Shown here: positions 9,012 through 17,172 of the stretch, in pieces
How positions within the stretch are numbered: the stretch's first letter is position 1
Layout of the letters: the number at the start of each line of letters is the position of its first letter
Origin: CAHJXF01 sp038240015
GTDB lineage: Bacteria > Pseudomonadota > Gammaproteobacteria > Burkholderiales > Burkholderiaceae_D
Direction of reading: 5' to 3'
Length of the DNA stretch: 64,000 nucleotides
Assembly: GCA_038240015.1 (NCBI GenBank)
Contig: JBBSEF010000006.1
Coordinates: forward strand, 1-64,000
The notes under the pieces: generated by a model
What the model was told of the DNA's origin: nothing
The model's database searches: none
The model's input: only the letters and a program-made list of their open reading frames with translations
Made by a program: the position numbers and the translations under genes

Positions 9012-9594
9012 ATGGACGCGGTCGCTCGCGCGCGCGACCTCGTGGCCAATTCGTCTCGCATCGTCGTCTTCACCGGCGCGGGCGTGTCGACAGAGAGCGG
9101 CTCCCACCTTTCGCGATGCCTTGACGGGCCTGTGGGAATCGCGCGACTCGCGAACGAGCACGGCGCATGCGTTGTCACGCAGAACGTCGACGGCCTGCAT
9201 GCGCGCTCGGGAGCCGCGGATGTGATCGAACTTCACGGCAACATCGTGCGTGAGAAGTGCTTCGATGGCTGCGGATGGATGGGCGACGCCGACGTGCTCG
9301 AAGCCACGGACCCCGCGTGCCGCCGCACTGCCCGGCATGCGGCGCTTATGCGCGCCCCGACGTCGTATGGTTCGGCGAAGAGCTTCCTGCGTCGGCGTGG
9401 GCGCGCGCCGAGGAGGCGCGTGCGACGTGCGACCTCTGTCTTGTCATAGGAGGCGACGAAGCCCTCGGCATGCGGGAGTCTTGCCGTGTAGCACACGAGA
9501 TGGTCGAACGAATGACGATCGAACTGATCGATCTCCTGCGGTCGTCGATCGACGACATAGCTCTGAAAATCTCGCGCGCGGTCACGTTGAGTTC
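9012..9594 (+). pseudogene. Decayed NAD-dependent deacylase (sirtuin, CobB-like)
   Basis: Sirtuin signatures are present but spread over different frames. Frame A reads IVVFTGAGVSTESG (from about 9060). A 2-base loss at about 9100 moves the next motif, PTFRDALTGLWE, to another frame (9103-9138). The stretch that normally follows, roughly 55-60 residues, is missing. Frame A resumes with VVTQNVDGLHARSGAADVIELHGN and the first zinc cysteines (CFDGCGW). Near 9320 the gene shifts again to give the second zinc pair HCPACG and RPDVVWFGEELP. The end (CDLCLVIGG onward) no longer matches the usual SGVVYPAA region. At least two frameshifts and one internal deletion make a functional enzyme very unlikely. 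Confidence 0.88.
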
Positions 9595-9633
9595 GCCCGA
9601 TCGGAGTGGTTTGCATCGGTCGGATCGGTCGTA

Positions 9634-11019
9634 TCAGAACGACCCGGCATCCCCCGGAAACACGATCGGCGATTCGCTGCCGTCGGCCGCAACCGATGAC
9701 ACGCCGAAAGCCCAGTCGTCGATGACGATGTTCTTCAACACGAGACGTGGCGGCGATGCTCCGTCCGCGCGCAGCTCACGATGGTGTTGCCATTGGGCTG
9801 CGGTCGTGTCGCGCCACCACACGCGATAACCGATCGCGCCCGCGACCGGCTGCCAGGCGATGGTCGTGTCGTGCTTGACCGCGCCTTCCGCCCTGACGCC
9901 GGTCGGTGGCGCCGGCGCTGCGGCCATGTTCGCAAGCCCCAACGCATTCAGGCGCGTGACCTGTGCGAGATAGTCGAAGTCCACGCCATCGATGGTGTCG
10001 CCGTAACGCACTCCGTTCTCGACACGCACGTCCTGATGCTGCCTATCGTAATGCTCGTGCGCCTCGGTCACGCGCACCGCCGGGTAGCCCGCTTCGAGGA
10101 CCGGCACCTGGTCGCCGCCGCGTCCGAAGCGATCGGTGCGATACACCATCTTCACCTTGAAGTGGTCGAGATCGCGCTCGGCGATGCGCGCGAGATAGCG
10201 CGCGACGTTGCGCGACGGCGAGTCGATCTCGCCGCCCTGATAGCGGCGCGTGTTGGCCTGCTGCTGGGTTTCGGTTGCCTTGGTCCCTTCCGAGAAAACA
10301 CGCACGCTGGTGTTGTCATGCACGCCGTCTTCTCCAGTGCTGTTGCCGATGATGTCGTTGTTCAGATCGGCTTCGATCTTCCATCCGTTCGCCGTGGCGT
10401 AGTCGGCCAATACCTTGCCGCCGTACAAGCCCTGCTCTTCACCCGACAGAGCCGCGTAGACGATGGTCGCGCGGAACCTGTATTTCGACAGCACGCGCGC
10501 CGACTCGATGGCGGCGGCGACGCCCGAGGCATCGTCGTTGGCGCCGGGTGCGTCCGAAGTCGCGTTCATGATGTCGGTGACTCGCGAGTCGAGGTGGCCC
10601 GCGATCAGCACCACGCGGTCGGGGTCGCTCGTGCCGCGCTGAATCGCGACGATGTCCATCACCTCCGTCGGCTGCGACAAGCGCGCGCCGGTGAAGGTCT
10701 GCGAAGGCGTCACGAGGGTGAGGCAACCGCCGCACTCGGTGGAGATCGAAGCGAAGCGCGATGCGACCCAACGTCTTGCCGCGCCGATGCCGCGCGTGTC
10801 GGATACCGTTTCCGACGCGGTATGCCGGGTGCCGAACGACACGAGCTTCGCGATCGTTGCGTGTAGCTCGACCGGGTCGATCCGAGCCACGATCTCTTGC
10901 GATCGACCCGAATCGAATGAGGGCAGAGGTGTGCGTGACGGCTGGTTCTGCGCTTGCGCTGCGCACGCCACGGCAGATGCGCAAGAGGTGATGCAGATAC
11001 TGCGGAAGAGGCGGCGCAT
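9634..11019 (-). CDS. Secreted M28-family zinc aminopeptidase
   Basis: 461 residues with an N-terminal signal peptide ending near AAQAQ (about residue 24). The M28 di-zinc ligands are visible: H142 in AGHLDSR, D162/D163 in GANDDASG, catalytic E194/E195 in SGEEQG, D222 in NNDIIGN, and the final histidine in EAHEHYD (321-323). A C-terminal domain of roughly 95 residues (from PPTGVRAEG) resembles fibronectin type III, often found on secreted peptidases. It probably acts in the periplasm or outside the cell on peptides. It is encoded opposite to its neighbours, between the decayed sirtuin and rpsO, and has no obvious partner gene. Confidence 0.88.
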   Translation of the reverse strand: MRRLFRSICITSCASAVACAAQAQNQPSRTPLPSFDSGRSQEIVARIDPVELHATIAKLVSFGTRHTASETVSDTRGIGAARRWVASRFASISTECGGCLTLVTPSQTFTGARLSQPTEVMDIVAIQRGTSDPDRVVLIAGHLDSRVTDIMNATSDAPGANDDASGVAAAIESARVLSKYRFRATIVYAALSGEEQGLYGGKVLADYATANGWKIEADLNNDIIGNSTGEDGVHDNTSVRVFSEGTKATETQQQANTRRYQGGEIDSPSRNVARYLARIAERDLDHFKVKMVYRTDRFGRGGDQVPVLEAGYPAVRVTEAHEHYDRQHQDVRVENGVRYGDTIDGVDFDYLAQVTRLNALGLANMAAAPAPPTGVRAEGAVKHDTTIAWQPVAGAIGYRVWWRDTTAAQWQHHRELRADGASPPRLVLKNIVIDDWAFGVSSVAADGSESPIVFPGDAGSF

Positions 11020-11227
11020 GAAGAGAGCTCGCGAATCAGTGAGGTCGATGATTATCGTACCGGCGCGCGATCGACGCTCGCGCTCCGCTTCCTGATCGAC
11101 CTGCGTTAGACATCAACACCATCGATCCGGCCGACGGATCCGCTGAAGTCGCGCAGGTAGTCGTGGGTTCGATCGGGCGCCTGTTTCTGCGCCTAGGCCG
11201 GCGCCGCATGACCTTCGCGAATCGCGG

Positions 11228-11233
11228 TACAAT
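11228..11233 (+). promoter_or_regulatory. Putative -10 box upstream of rpsO
   Basis: TACAAT, a 5/6 match to the -10 consensus, lies 65 bp before the rpsO start in the 278-bp divergent gap after the M28 peptidase gene. No convincing -35 hexamer is seen at the right distance, so this is only a candidate. Confidence 0.35.
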
Positions 11234-11297
11234 CCGCGCCTTTCGCAAATCACGGTGTGGCCCATCCAGCCGCAACCGCCAGTCAAGGAGTCCGGAT

Positions 11298-11567
11298 ATG
11301 GCATTCGCCACCATCAACAAGACCGAGATCGTCACCGCGCATGCACGTGCGCTGAACGACACCGGTTCCCCCGAAGTTCAGGTCGCGCTGCTGACTGCGC
11401 GCATCAACGAACTCACGCCGCATTTCAAGGAACACGTCAAGGATCACCACTCGCGCCGCGGTCTGCTGCGCATGGTGAGCCGTCGTCGCAAGCTGCTCGA
11501 TTATCTGAAAGGCAAGGATGCCGATCGTTATCGGGCGCTGATCGAGAAGCTGGGTCTGCGCAAGTAG
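11298..11567 (+). CDS. rpsO: 30S ribosomal protein S15
   Basis: 89 residues, the standard S15 length. It binds the 16S rRNA central domain early in 30S assembly. Characteristic motifs are DTGSPEVQVALLTARINELT and HHSRRGLLRMVSRRRKLLDYL. A strong ribosome-binding site AAGGAG (11285-11290) precedes the ATG by 7 nt. The pair rpsO-pnp is conserved, and pnp follows after 136 bp with a candidate attenuator hairpin between them. Confidence 0.98.
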   Translation: MAFATINKTEIVTAHARALNDTGSPEVQVALLTARINELTPHFKEHVKDHHSRRGLLRMVSRRRKLLDYLKGKDADRYRALIEKLGLRK

Positions 11568-11626
11568 TCAGCACAAACAATCGACCGACCCACCCTGGTC
11601 GCATCGTCACCGGTTTAAACGAGAGA

Positions 11627-11656
11627 GCCTGCGTCAGTCGCTGTCGCGGGCCTTTT
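11627..11656 (+). terminator. Candidate attenuator/terminator between rpsO and pnp
   Basis: Stem GCCTGCG (11627-11633) pairs with CGCGGGC (11645-11651) with one G-U pair, 11-nt loop, followed by TTTT (11653-11656). The stem is short and the T-run is modest, so partial termination between the two genes is more likely than a full stop. Confidence 0.45.
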
Positions 11657-11703
11657 GCGTTTCATTGTCAAGACGCGGCATGTCGTCCTACAGAGGAATA
11701 TCC

Positions 11704-13848
11704 ATGTTCAACAAAGTGTCCAAGAGCTTTCAGTACGGCCAGCATCAGGTCACGCTCGAGACCGGCGAGATCGCTCGCCAGGCCGGCGGCGCCGTCCTCG
11801 TATCGGTCGACGATACGGTCGTGCTCGCCACCGTGGTGGCATCCAAGACCGCCAAGCAGGGTCAGGACTTTTTTCCGCTGACCGTCGATTACGTCGAGAA
11901 GACCTATGCCGCAGGCAAGATCCCCGGCGGTTTCTTCAAGCGCGAAGGCAGGCCCGGCGAGAAGGAAACGCTGACCAGCCGCCTGATCGATCGACCGATC
12001 CGTCCGCTCTTTCCCGAGGGCTTCTACAACGAAGTGCAGGTCATCATTCATGTGCTTTCGGTCAATCCCGAAATCGACCCGGACATCCCGGCGTTGATCG
12101 GCGCGTCGGCTGCGCTGGCGATCTCAGGCATCCCGTTCGCAGGCCCGATCGGCGCCGCGCGCGTGGGCTACATGAACGGTCAATACGTGTTGAACCCGAG
12201 CAAGACCGAGCTCGAGACGTCGAAACTGAACCTGGTCGTCGCCGGCACCGAAGCGGCGGTGCTGATGGTCGAGTCCGAAGCCGATCAACTGCCCGAAGAC
12301 GTGATGCTGGGCGCCGTGGTGTTCGGCCACAACGAAATGCAGAAGGCGATCGACGCGATCCACGAACTCGTGAAGGACGCCGGCAAGCCTGAATGGGACT
12401 GGCATGCGCCAGCGAAGAACGAGGCGCTGACCAACCGCGTCAAGCATTTCGCCGAAGTCGATCTGCGCGCGGCCTATCAGATGCGCTCGAAGCAGGATCG
12501 CACCGCGCAGTTGAAGCGCATCACCGCGTCGGTGATGAGCAAGCTCGCCGAAGAAGCGACCAGCATCGGCGGCGAAGTTCCCGAAGCCGTCGAAGTCGGC
12601 AACATTCTCTATGACCTTGAGTCGAAGATCGTTCGCAGCCAGATCCTCGACGGCGAGCCGCGCATCGACGGGCGCGATACGCGCACCGTGCGCCCGATCG
12701 AAATTCGCACCAGCGTTCTGCCGCGCACCCACGGCTCGGCGCTGTTCACGCGCGGCGAGACGCAGGCGCTGGTGATCGCGACGCTAGGCACGGGCCGCGA
12801 CGAGCAACGCATCGATGCGTTGATGGGCGAATACACCGATCGCTTCATGCTCCACTACAACATGCCGCCGTTCGCTACCGGCGAGACCGGCCGCGTTGGC
12901 ACGCCCAAGCGCCGCGAGATCGGCCACGGACGTCTGGCCAAGCGGGCGTTGCTCGCGTGCCTGCCGCCGAAGGAGGAGTTCAGCTATTCGATCCGGCTCG
13001 TGTCCGAGATCACCGAGTCGAACGGCTCGTCGTCGATGGCGTCGGTGTGCGGCGGTTGCCTCGCGTTGATGGATGCGGGCGTGCCGATGAAGGCGCATGT
13101 CGCGGGCATCGCGATGGGCCTCATCAAGGAAGGCAACAAGTTCGCGGTGCTGACCGACATCCTCGGTGACGAGGACCATCTGGGCGACATGGACTTCAAG
13201 GTCGCGGGCACAACGACCGGCATCACCGCGCTGCAGATGGACATTAAGATCCAGGGCATTACCAAAGAGATCATGCAGGTCGCGCTAGCGCAGGCGCAGG
13301 AAGCGCGCATGCATATCCTGGCGAAGATGCAGGAAGCGTTGCCGCACACCAAGACCGAGCTCTCCGACTTCGCGCCGCGCCTGATCACGATCAAGATCAA
13401 TCCCGAGAAGATTCGCGACGTGATCGGCAAGGGCGGCGCGACCATTCGCGCGCTGACCGAAGAGACCAAGACGCAGATCGACATCAACGACGACGGCATC
13501 GTGACGATCGCATCGGTCGATGCGGCTGCGGGCCAATTGGCGAAGAAGCGCATCGAAGATCTGACGGCCGAAGTCGAAGTCGGCACGATCTACGAAGGCA
13601 CGGTGTTGAAGCTGCTCGACTTCGGCGCGATCGTTCAGGTGCTGCCGGGAAAGGACGGCCTCTTGCACATCAGCCAGATCGCCAACGAGCGCGTGAATGC
13701 AGTCGCCGACTATCTGAAGGAAGGCCAGGTCGTGAAGGTCAAGGTCCTCGAGGCCGATGACAAGGGACGCTTGCGCTTGTCGATGAAGGCCGTCGGTGGA
13801 GATGCACCCGCGCCGCAACGCGCGCCGGCCGAAGAGCATCCGGCCTGA
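11704..13848 (+). CDS. pnp: Polynucleotide phosphorylase
   Basis: 714-residue phosphorolytic 3'-to-5' exoribonuclease and degradosome component. Two RNase PH-like domains are seen (first with TVDYVEKTYAAGKIPGGF and RPIRPLFPEGF; second with RGETQALV and a SNGSSSMASVCGG active-site segment), then a KH domain (KIRDVIGKGGATIRAL, about 569-584) and a C-terminal S1 domain (VGTIYEGTVLKLLDFGAIV, about 627-645). The ATG at 11704 follows AGAGGAA at an appropriate distance and gives the usual MFNKVSKSFQYG beginning. Normal length. Confidence 0.98.
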   Translation: MFNKVSKSFQYGQHQVTLETGEIARQAGGAVLVSVDDTVVLATVVASKTAKQGQDFFPLTVDYVEKTYAAGKIPGGFFKREGRPGEKETLTSRLIDRPIRPLFPEGFYNEVQVIIHVLSVNPEIDPDIPALIGASAALAISGIPFAGPIGAARVGYMNGQYVLNPSKTELETSKLNLVVAGTEAAVLMVESEADQLPEDVMLGAVVFGHNEMQKAIDAIHELVKDAGKPEWDWHAPAKNEALTNRVKHFAEVDLRAAYQMRSKQDRTAQLKRITASVMSKLAEEATSIGGEVPEAVEVGNILYDLESKIVRSQILDGEPRIDGRDTRTVRPIEIRTSVLPRTHGSALFTRGETQALVIATLGTGRDEQRIDALMGEYTDRFMLHYNMPPFATGETGRVGTPKRREIGHGRLAKRALLACLPPKEEFSYSIRLVSEITESNGSSSMASVCGGCLALMDAGVPMKAHVAGIAMGLIKEGNKFAVLTDILGDEDHLGDMDFKVAGTTTGITALQMDIKIQGITKEIMQVALAQAQEARMHILAKMQEALPHTKTELSDFAPRLITIKINPEKIRDVIGKGGATIRALTEETKTQIDINDDGIVTIASVDAAAGQLAKKRIEDLTAEVEVGTIYEGTVLKLLDFGAIVQVLPGKDGLLHISQIANERVNAVADYLKEGQVVKVKVLEADDKGRLRLSMKAVGGDAPAPQRAPAEEHPA

Positions 13849-13985
13849 AAACCCGGCCTGAGAGAAGTGGCCCCGCAAATCCGAAGACCGATGAAAGTGG
13901 AACGGCTGCTCCAATGGGCGAGGTCGCGTTCCAACGAGTGGGGCCACGTCTGCCGTCGAGGCGGCAACGAGCGGAAACGACCTAC

Positions 13986-14435
13986 CTACTTCAATCGATC
14001 CATGACCTTTCGGGCCTGTTCTCTAAGGCTGGGATCCGGATCGTCTTTCATGATCTTTTCCACATTGGCGCTGATGCCTTTTGGATGGGTCACCTCAAGC
14101 GTTCGCAATCCCCATTTGCGAACTCCGGGATCTGCGTCTTGCAGAAAGGTGGCTGCGAGGGAGGTGGTGATGTTTGTCAGGTTCTTCGCCGAAGCCGCCG
14201 CAGCGACGCGCACCACCGGGTCCGGATGCTGAGCAGCGATCGTCAGGATTTGAACGGACTCGTCTGCTTTAATCGAACCTGTCAGAAATGCGGCCTTGGC
14301 TGCGAGTCCGAGACTATGGCCCTGAATGAGTTGTCGGAGATGGGGAAGGGCTTCCGGACCGAGGTGCGCCGCCTGCGCGTAGTCGGGTTCCTCCCGATCA
14401 AGTTGCTTCACCACATCTTGCAAAGTGACTGGCAT
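13986..14435 (-). CDS. HEAT-repeat protein, partner of the repeat-metzincin
   Basis: 149 residues of paired helices with HEAT-like spacing: EALPHLRQLIQG, DESVQILTIAAQHPDPVVRVAAAASAKN, FLQDADPGVRKWGLRTLEV, and MKDDPDPSLREQARKVM. HEAT arrays are protein-binding scaffolds; this one has no enzymatic motif and no signal peptide. It starts 10 bp after the end of the metzincin gene on the same strand, so the two are almost certainly one transcript. A binding, chaperone or inhibitor role toward the protease is inference. The two genes interrupt the pnp to tpiA neighbourhood on the opposite strand. Confidence 0.75.
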   Translation of the reverse strand: MPVTLQDVVKQLDREEPDYAQAAHLGPEALPHLRQLIQGHSLGLAAKAAFLTGSIKADESVQILTIAAQHPDPVVRVAAAASAKNLTNITTSLAATFLQDADPGVRKWGLRTLEVTHPKGISANVEKIMKDDPDPSLREQARKVMDRLK

Positions 14436-14445
14436 ACGTTTCTCC

Positions 14446-15732
14446 TTAGGACGGCCGCGTCCTATTGCTGCTTCTCAATGTATCGATCTCACTCTGGACG
14501 ATGACTGGCGTTCCGACGATGTTGCTCGTGCTACATCCGGTCATCAGCCGACCCGTGTTGGGCGTACTGCAGCAGTTGGGCATTGTATTCGGGCAATTGG
14601 TATTTTCCCCCGAGACATGTCGTAGCCCCATGACATGCCCGATCTCGTGAGCAAGAGTCCAGACGGAAGCGCCCTTGGTCACGGCGACACCAAAGACATC
14701 GTCGGGGTGAGAGGCGCAGCCATTCAGGGGTGGGATTGTCGTACGGACGAAGTGGGCCACGACATCAAATTCTCCAACATTGTCGCGGTTGTTGAAGAGT
14801 GCAACCTGCTCAAAGGTCACCTGCCCGGAAGGGCAGTTGGGGACGACATCCAAATCGTTGAAGGCGACAAAGAAACTTGGGCGGTCAAAGTTTTCGAGAC
14901 TCCCAACCACCACGCCGATTCCTGCGACGCCGTAGAGATCCTGCATGCTGGTCAGCATGGTACCGATAGCGACGTCCGGGTTGGTCCAGACTTTGAGGTG
15001 CAAGCGGATACTGAAATCAGGGTTCAGACGGAAGACAGGTCCGATAATGCGACCGGAGACATCCGCACCGAAAGCGGGGCCACCTTGGGTGGTGACGATG
15101 ATGGTGTTGCCGACGGTGACGACAAACCGGTCTTCCGGATTGAAGGCCATCCTGGACCCGGTGAACTTGAACGGCGGGCCGATGTTGCGACCCGCGATGT
15201 CATGACCGAAGACGTCGCCGTTCTGGGTGCACACGATCAGGGTATGGTGTCCTGACAGCCTGCTGGCGATGGTGACGACGAAGCGGTCACCCGCGTTGAA
15301 CGCCGCTTTCGAGCCGGTGAACTTGAAGCCGGGTCCAATGTTGCGACCCGACACTTCATGACCGAAGACGTCGCCGTTCTGGGTGCACACGATCAGGGTC
15401 TTACCGGCAGTCGTGACGAAGCGATCCACTGCGTTGAACGCGACTTTGGCTCCGGTGAACTGGAACGCAGGGCCGATGTTGCGGCTCGACACGTCATGAC
15501 CGAAGACGGTTCCGTCCTTAGTGGTGACGATCAGGGTGTTGCCCATGGTCACCACAAAGCGATCTACCGCATTGAACGCCGCTTTGGCTCCAGTGAACTT
15601 GAAGGCCTGATCGGCTGTGTGGCCCGTGATGTCGTGACCAAACGTGTCGCCGGTGCGAGTGGTGACGATCAGGGTGTTGCCGATGGAAACGACAAACCGA
15701 TCTTGTGGGTTGAACGCAATTCTGTTGGACAT
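14446..15732 (-). CDS. Metzincin-type metalloprotease with five N-terminal 46-residue repeats
   Basis: 428 residues in two parts. Residues 6 to about 240 are five copies of a 46-residue unit (one is 52 long) with the pattern FN..DRFVV..GNTLIVTT, then VFGHDVSGRNIGP.FKFTG; the units look like beta-strand repeats. The C-terminal part has the zinc motif HEIGHVMGLRH (362-372) and a downstream Met (RLMTG, about 397) fitting the Met-turn of metzincins, with several nearby cysteines (NCP, NCC, TGC). No signal peptide is present, which is odd for this protease class. The ribosome-binding site GGAAGGAG lies just before the ATG. Substrate unknown. Base composition looks less GC-rich than the neighbours by eye. 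Confidence 0.8.
   Translation of the reverse strand: MSNRIAFNPQDRFVVSIGNTLIVTTRTGDTFGHDITGHTADQAFKFTGAKAAFNAVDRFVVTMGNTLIVTTKDGTVFGHDVSSRNIGPAFQFTGAKVAFNAVDRFVTTAGKTLIVCTQNGDVFGHEVSGRNIGPGFKFTGSKAAFNAGDRFVVTIASRLSGHHTLIVCTQNGDVFGHDIAGRNIGPPFKFTGSRMAFNPEDRFVVTVGNTIIVTTQGGPAFGADVSGRIIGPVFRLNPDFSIRLHLKVWTNPDVAIGTMLTSMQDLYGVAGIGVVVGSLENFDRPSFFVAFNDLDVVPNCPSGQVTFEQVALFNNRDNVGEFDVVAHFVRTTIPPLNGCASHPDDVFGVAVTKGASVWTLAHEIGHVMGLRHVSGENTNCPNTMPNCCSTPNTGRLMTGCSTSNIVGTPVIVQSEIDTLRSSNRTRPS
15013..15717 (-). repeat. Five in-frame tandem repeats within the metzincin gene
   Basis: Each unit is 138 bp (one is 156 bp because of a six-residue insertion around SRLSGH). The third and fourth units share an identical 43-bp block (15201-15243 and 15357-15399), which points to recent duplication or gene conversion between units. 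The outermost copies are more diverged. Confidence 0.88.
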
Positions 15733-16026
15733 CGTCGCTCCTTCCAGTTCGCTCGTTGACGCCCGATATCATTGAGACAAGGACTGGGCGTACGCTGTAG
15801 GACTTCCGCTGCGAGAGACGTTGTTAAGCGGCTCTTGCTTGTAGCGCACGCCAGTATTCTTGGCAACAACTCATGGGCCAAAGGCGTCAAGCGGTACTTC
15901 AACACAATCGCGAGTGCGTAGAGAATCGGGGGCGTTCAAGTTGGTGCTGCGAGACCATTGTCGAAAGCGCACTCATATAATCACGCAGCCTTCCAAGCGA
16001 CCCTTCCCTCACTGCCAATGCCCCCG

Positions 16027-17031
16027 ATGAAAGCAATCGAAATCAAGCAACCCGGCGGTCCCGAAGTGCTCGTCCTTTGCGAGCGTGCGAGACCCGTACC
16101 GAAGCCCGGCGAAGTGTTGATCCACGTGCGCGCCGCCGGCGTCAATCGCCCCGACGTTCTTCAGCGCACCGGCAACTACCCGGTGCCGCCCGGCGCGTCG
16201 GATCTTCCCGGCCTCGAGGTCGCGGGCACCATTGCCGCAGTCGCGGACGGCGAGACCCTCAGCCATTTGCACATGACGATCGGCGACGAAGTCTGCGCGC
16301 TGGTGCAGGGCGGTGGCTACGCGGAGTTCTGCACGGCCCCGGTCGCGCAGTGCCTGCCGATTCCGCACAAGCTCTCGATGGTCGAAGCGGCGTCGCTGCC
16401 CGAGACCTTCTTCACCGTATGGAGCAACGTCTTCGAGCGCGCTCATCTCGGACGCGATGGCGCGGGCCGCGTCGAGACGCTGCTCGTACAAGGCGGCTCG
16501 AGCGGCATCGGCGTGACCGCGATTCAATTGGCTACCGCGTTCGGGCATCGCGTGTTCGCGACCGCGGGATCGGACGACAAGGCGCGCGCGTGTGAAGCGC
16601 TGGGCGCCGAGCGCGGCATCAACTATCGAAACGAAGACTTCGTCGAAGTCGTCAAGGGCCTGACCCAGGGCCGCGGCGTCGATGTGATCCTCGACATGGT
16701 CGGCGGCGCCTACGTGCCGCGCGAGTTACTGGCGTTGGCCGACGATGGCCGCATCGCGTTGATCGCGTTGCTGGGCGGCGCCAAGGCCGAGGTCGATCTG
16801 GGACAGCTCCTGCGACGTCGATTGACGATTTCGGGTTCGACCTTGCGTCCGCGCGATGCGGCGTTCAAGGGCCGCATCGCCCACAACCTGCGCGAACACG
16901 TGTGGCCGCTGTTCGAATCGGGCGCGATCAAGCCGGTGGTGTTCAAGACATTCCCCCTCTCTCACGCCGCGGATGCGCATCGCTTGATGGAGAGCAGCGC
17001 CCATGTGGGGAAGATCGTGCTGGAGGTTTGA
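16027..17031 (+). CDS. NAD(P)H quinone oxidoreductase, zinc-less MDR family (PIG3-like)
   Basis: 334-residue medium-chain reductase of the quinone oxidoreductase group. It begins MKAIEIKQPGGPEVL and has the RAAGVNRPDVLQRTGNYP and PGLEVAG motifs of this subfamily, the nucleotide-binding loop QGGSSGIGVTAIQLA near residues 156-170, and no zinc-binding cysteine cluster. It probably reduces quinones or enals with NADPH. Start choice between 16018 and 16027 is open; 16027 gives the usual N-terminus. The 294-bp gap upstream holds no gene I can support, only a TATAAT at 15976-15981 without a good -35. In related genomes this gene lies between pnp and tpiA. Confidence 0.9.
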   Translation: MKAIEIKQPGGPEVLVLCERARPVPKPGEVLIHVRAAGVNRPDVLQRTGNYPVPPGASDLPGLEVAGTIAAVADGETLSHLHMTIGDEVCALVQGGGYAEFCTAPVAQCLPIPHKLSMVEAASLPETFFTVWSNVFERAHLGRDGAGRVETLLVQGGSSGIGVTAIQLATAFGHRVFATAGSDDKARACEALGAERGINYRNEDFVEVVKGLTQGRGVDVILDMVGGAYVPRELLALADDGRIALIALLGGAKAEVDLGQLLRRRLTISGSTLRPRDAAFKGRIAHNLREHVWPLFESGAIKPVVFKTFPLSHAADAHRLMESSAHVGKIVLEV

Positions 17032-17040
17032 CGTCGCCCC

Positions 17041-17099
17041 GGCGAAGGCCGGGGTCCAACTTGCTTGTGTGCGATGAAACCTGGGTCCCGGCCTTCGCC
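17041..17099. repeat. Extragenic palindromic element between qor and tpiA
   Basis: Arms at 17041-17058 and 17082-17099 are 18-bp inverted repeats with two mismatches (core GCGAAGGCCGGG and CCCGGCCTTCGC) around a 23-bp spacer. Elements with this core are a common class of dispersed intergenic palindromes in proteobacteria. In RNA it would form a long hairpin just past the oxidoreductase stop and just before the tpiA promoter. Confidence 0.75.
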
Positions 17100-17101
17100 G
17101 T

Positions 17102-17131
17102 TTGACCCGCCTCGTTCGAAGTGCGTACAAT
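17102..17131 (+). promoter_or_regulatory. Sigma-70 promoter of tpiA
   Basis: TTGACC (17102-17107, 5/6) and TACAAT (17126-17131, 5/6) are separated by 18 bp. The predicted start gives a leader of about 35 nt before the tpiA ATG. It may drive tpiA, secG and possibly the downstream tRNA and nuo genes. Confidence 0.72.
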
Positions 17132-17172
17132 CCCACGGTTTCGCATTTCGGTTTCAGAACGGATTTTGTCGT

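Noticed and set aside
15013..15717. Regular near-identical repeats that could suggest a CRISPR array
   Set aside because: The 138-bp period is in frame with one long gene, the units translate to a consistent protein motif and there are no unique spacers.
15976..15981. TATAAT as promoter of the quinone oxidoreductase
   Set aside because: No -35 hexamer at 16-18 bp; single hexamer not enough.
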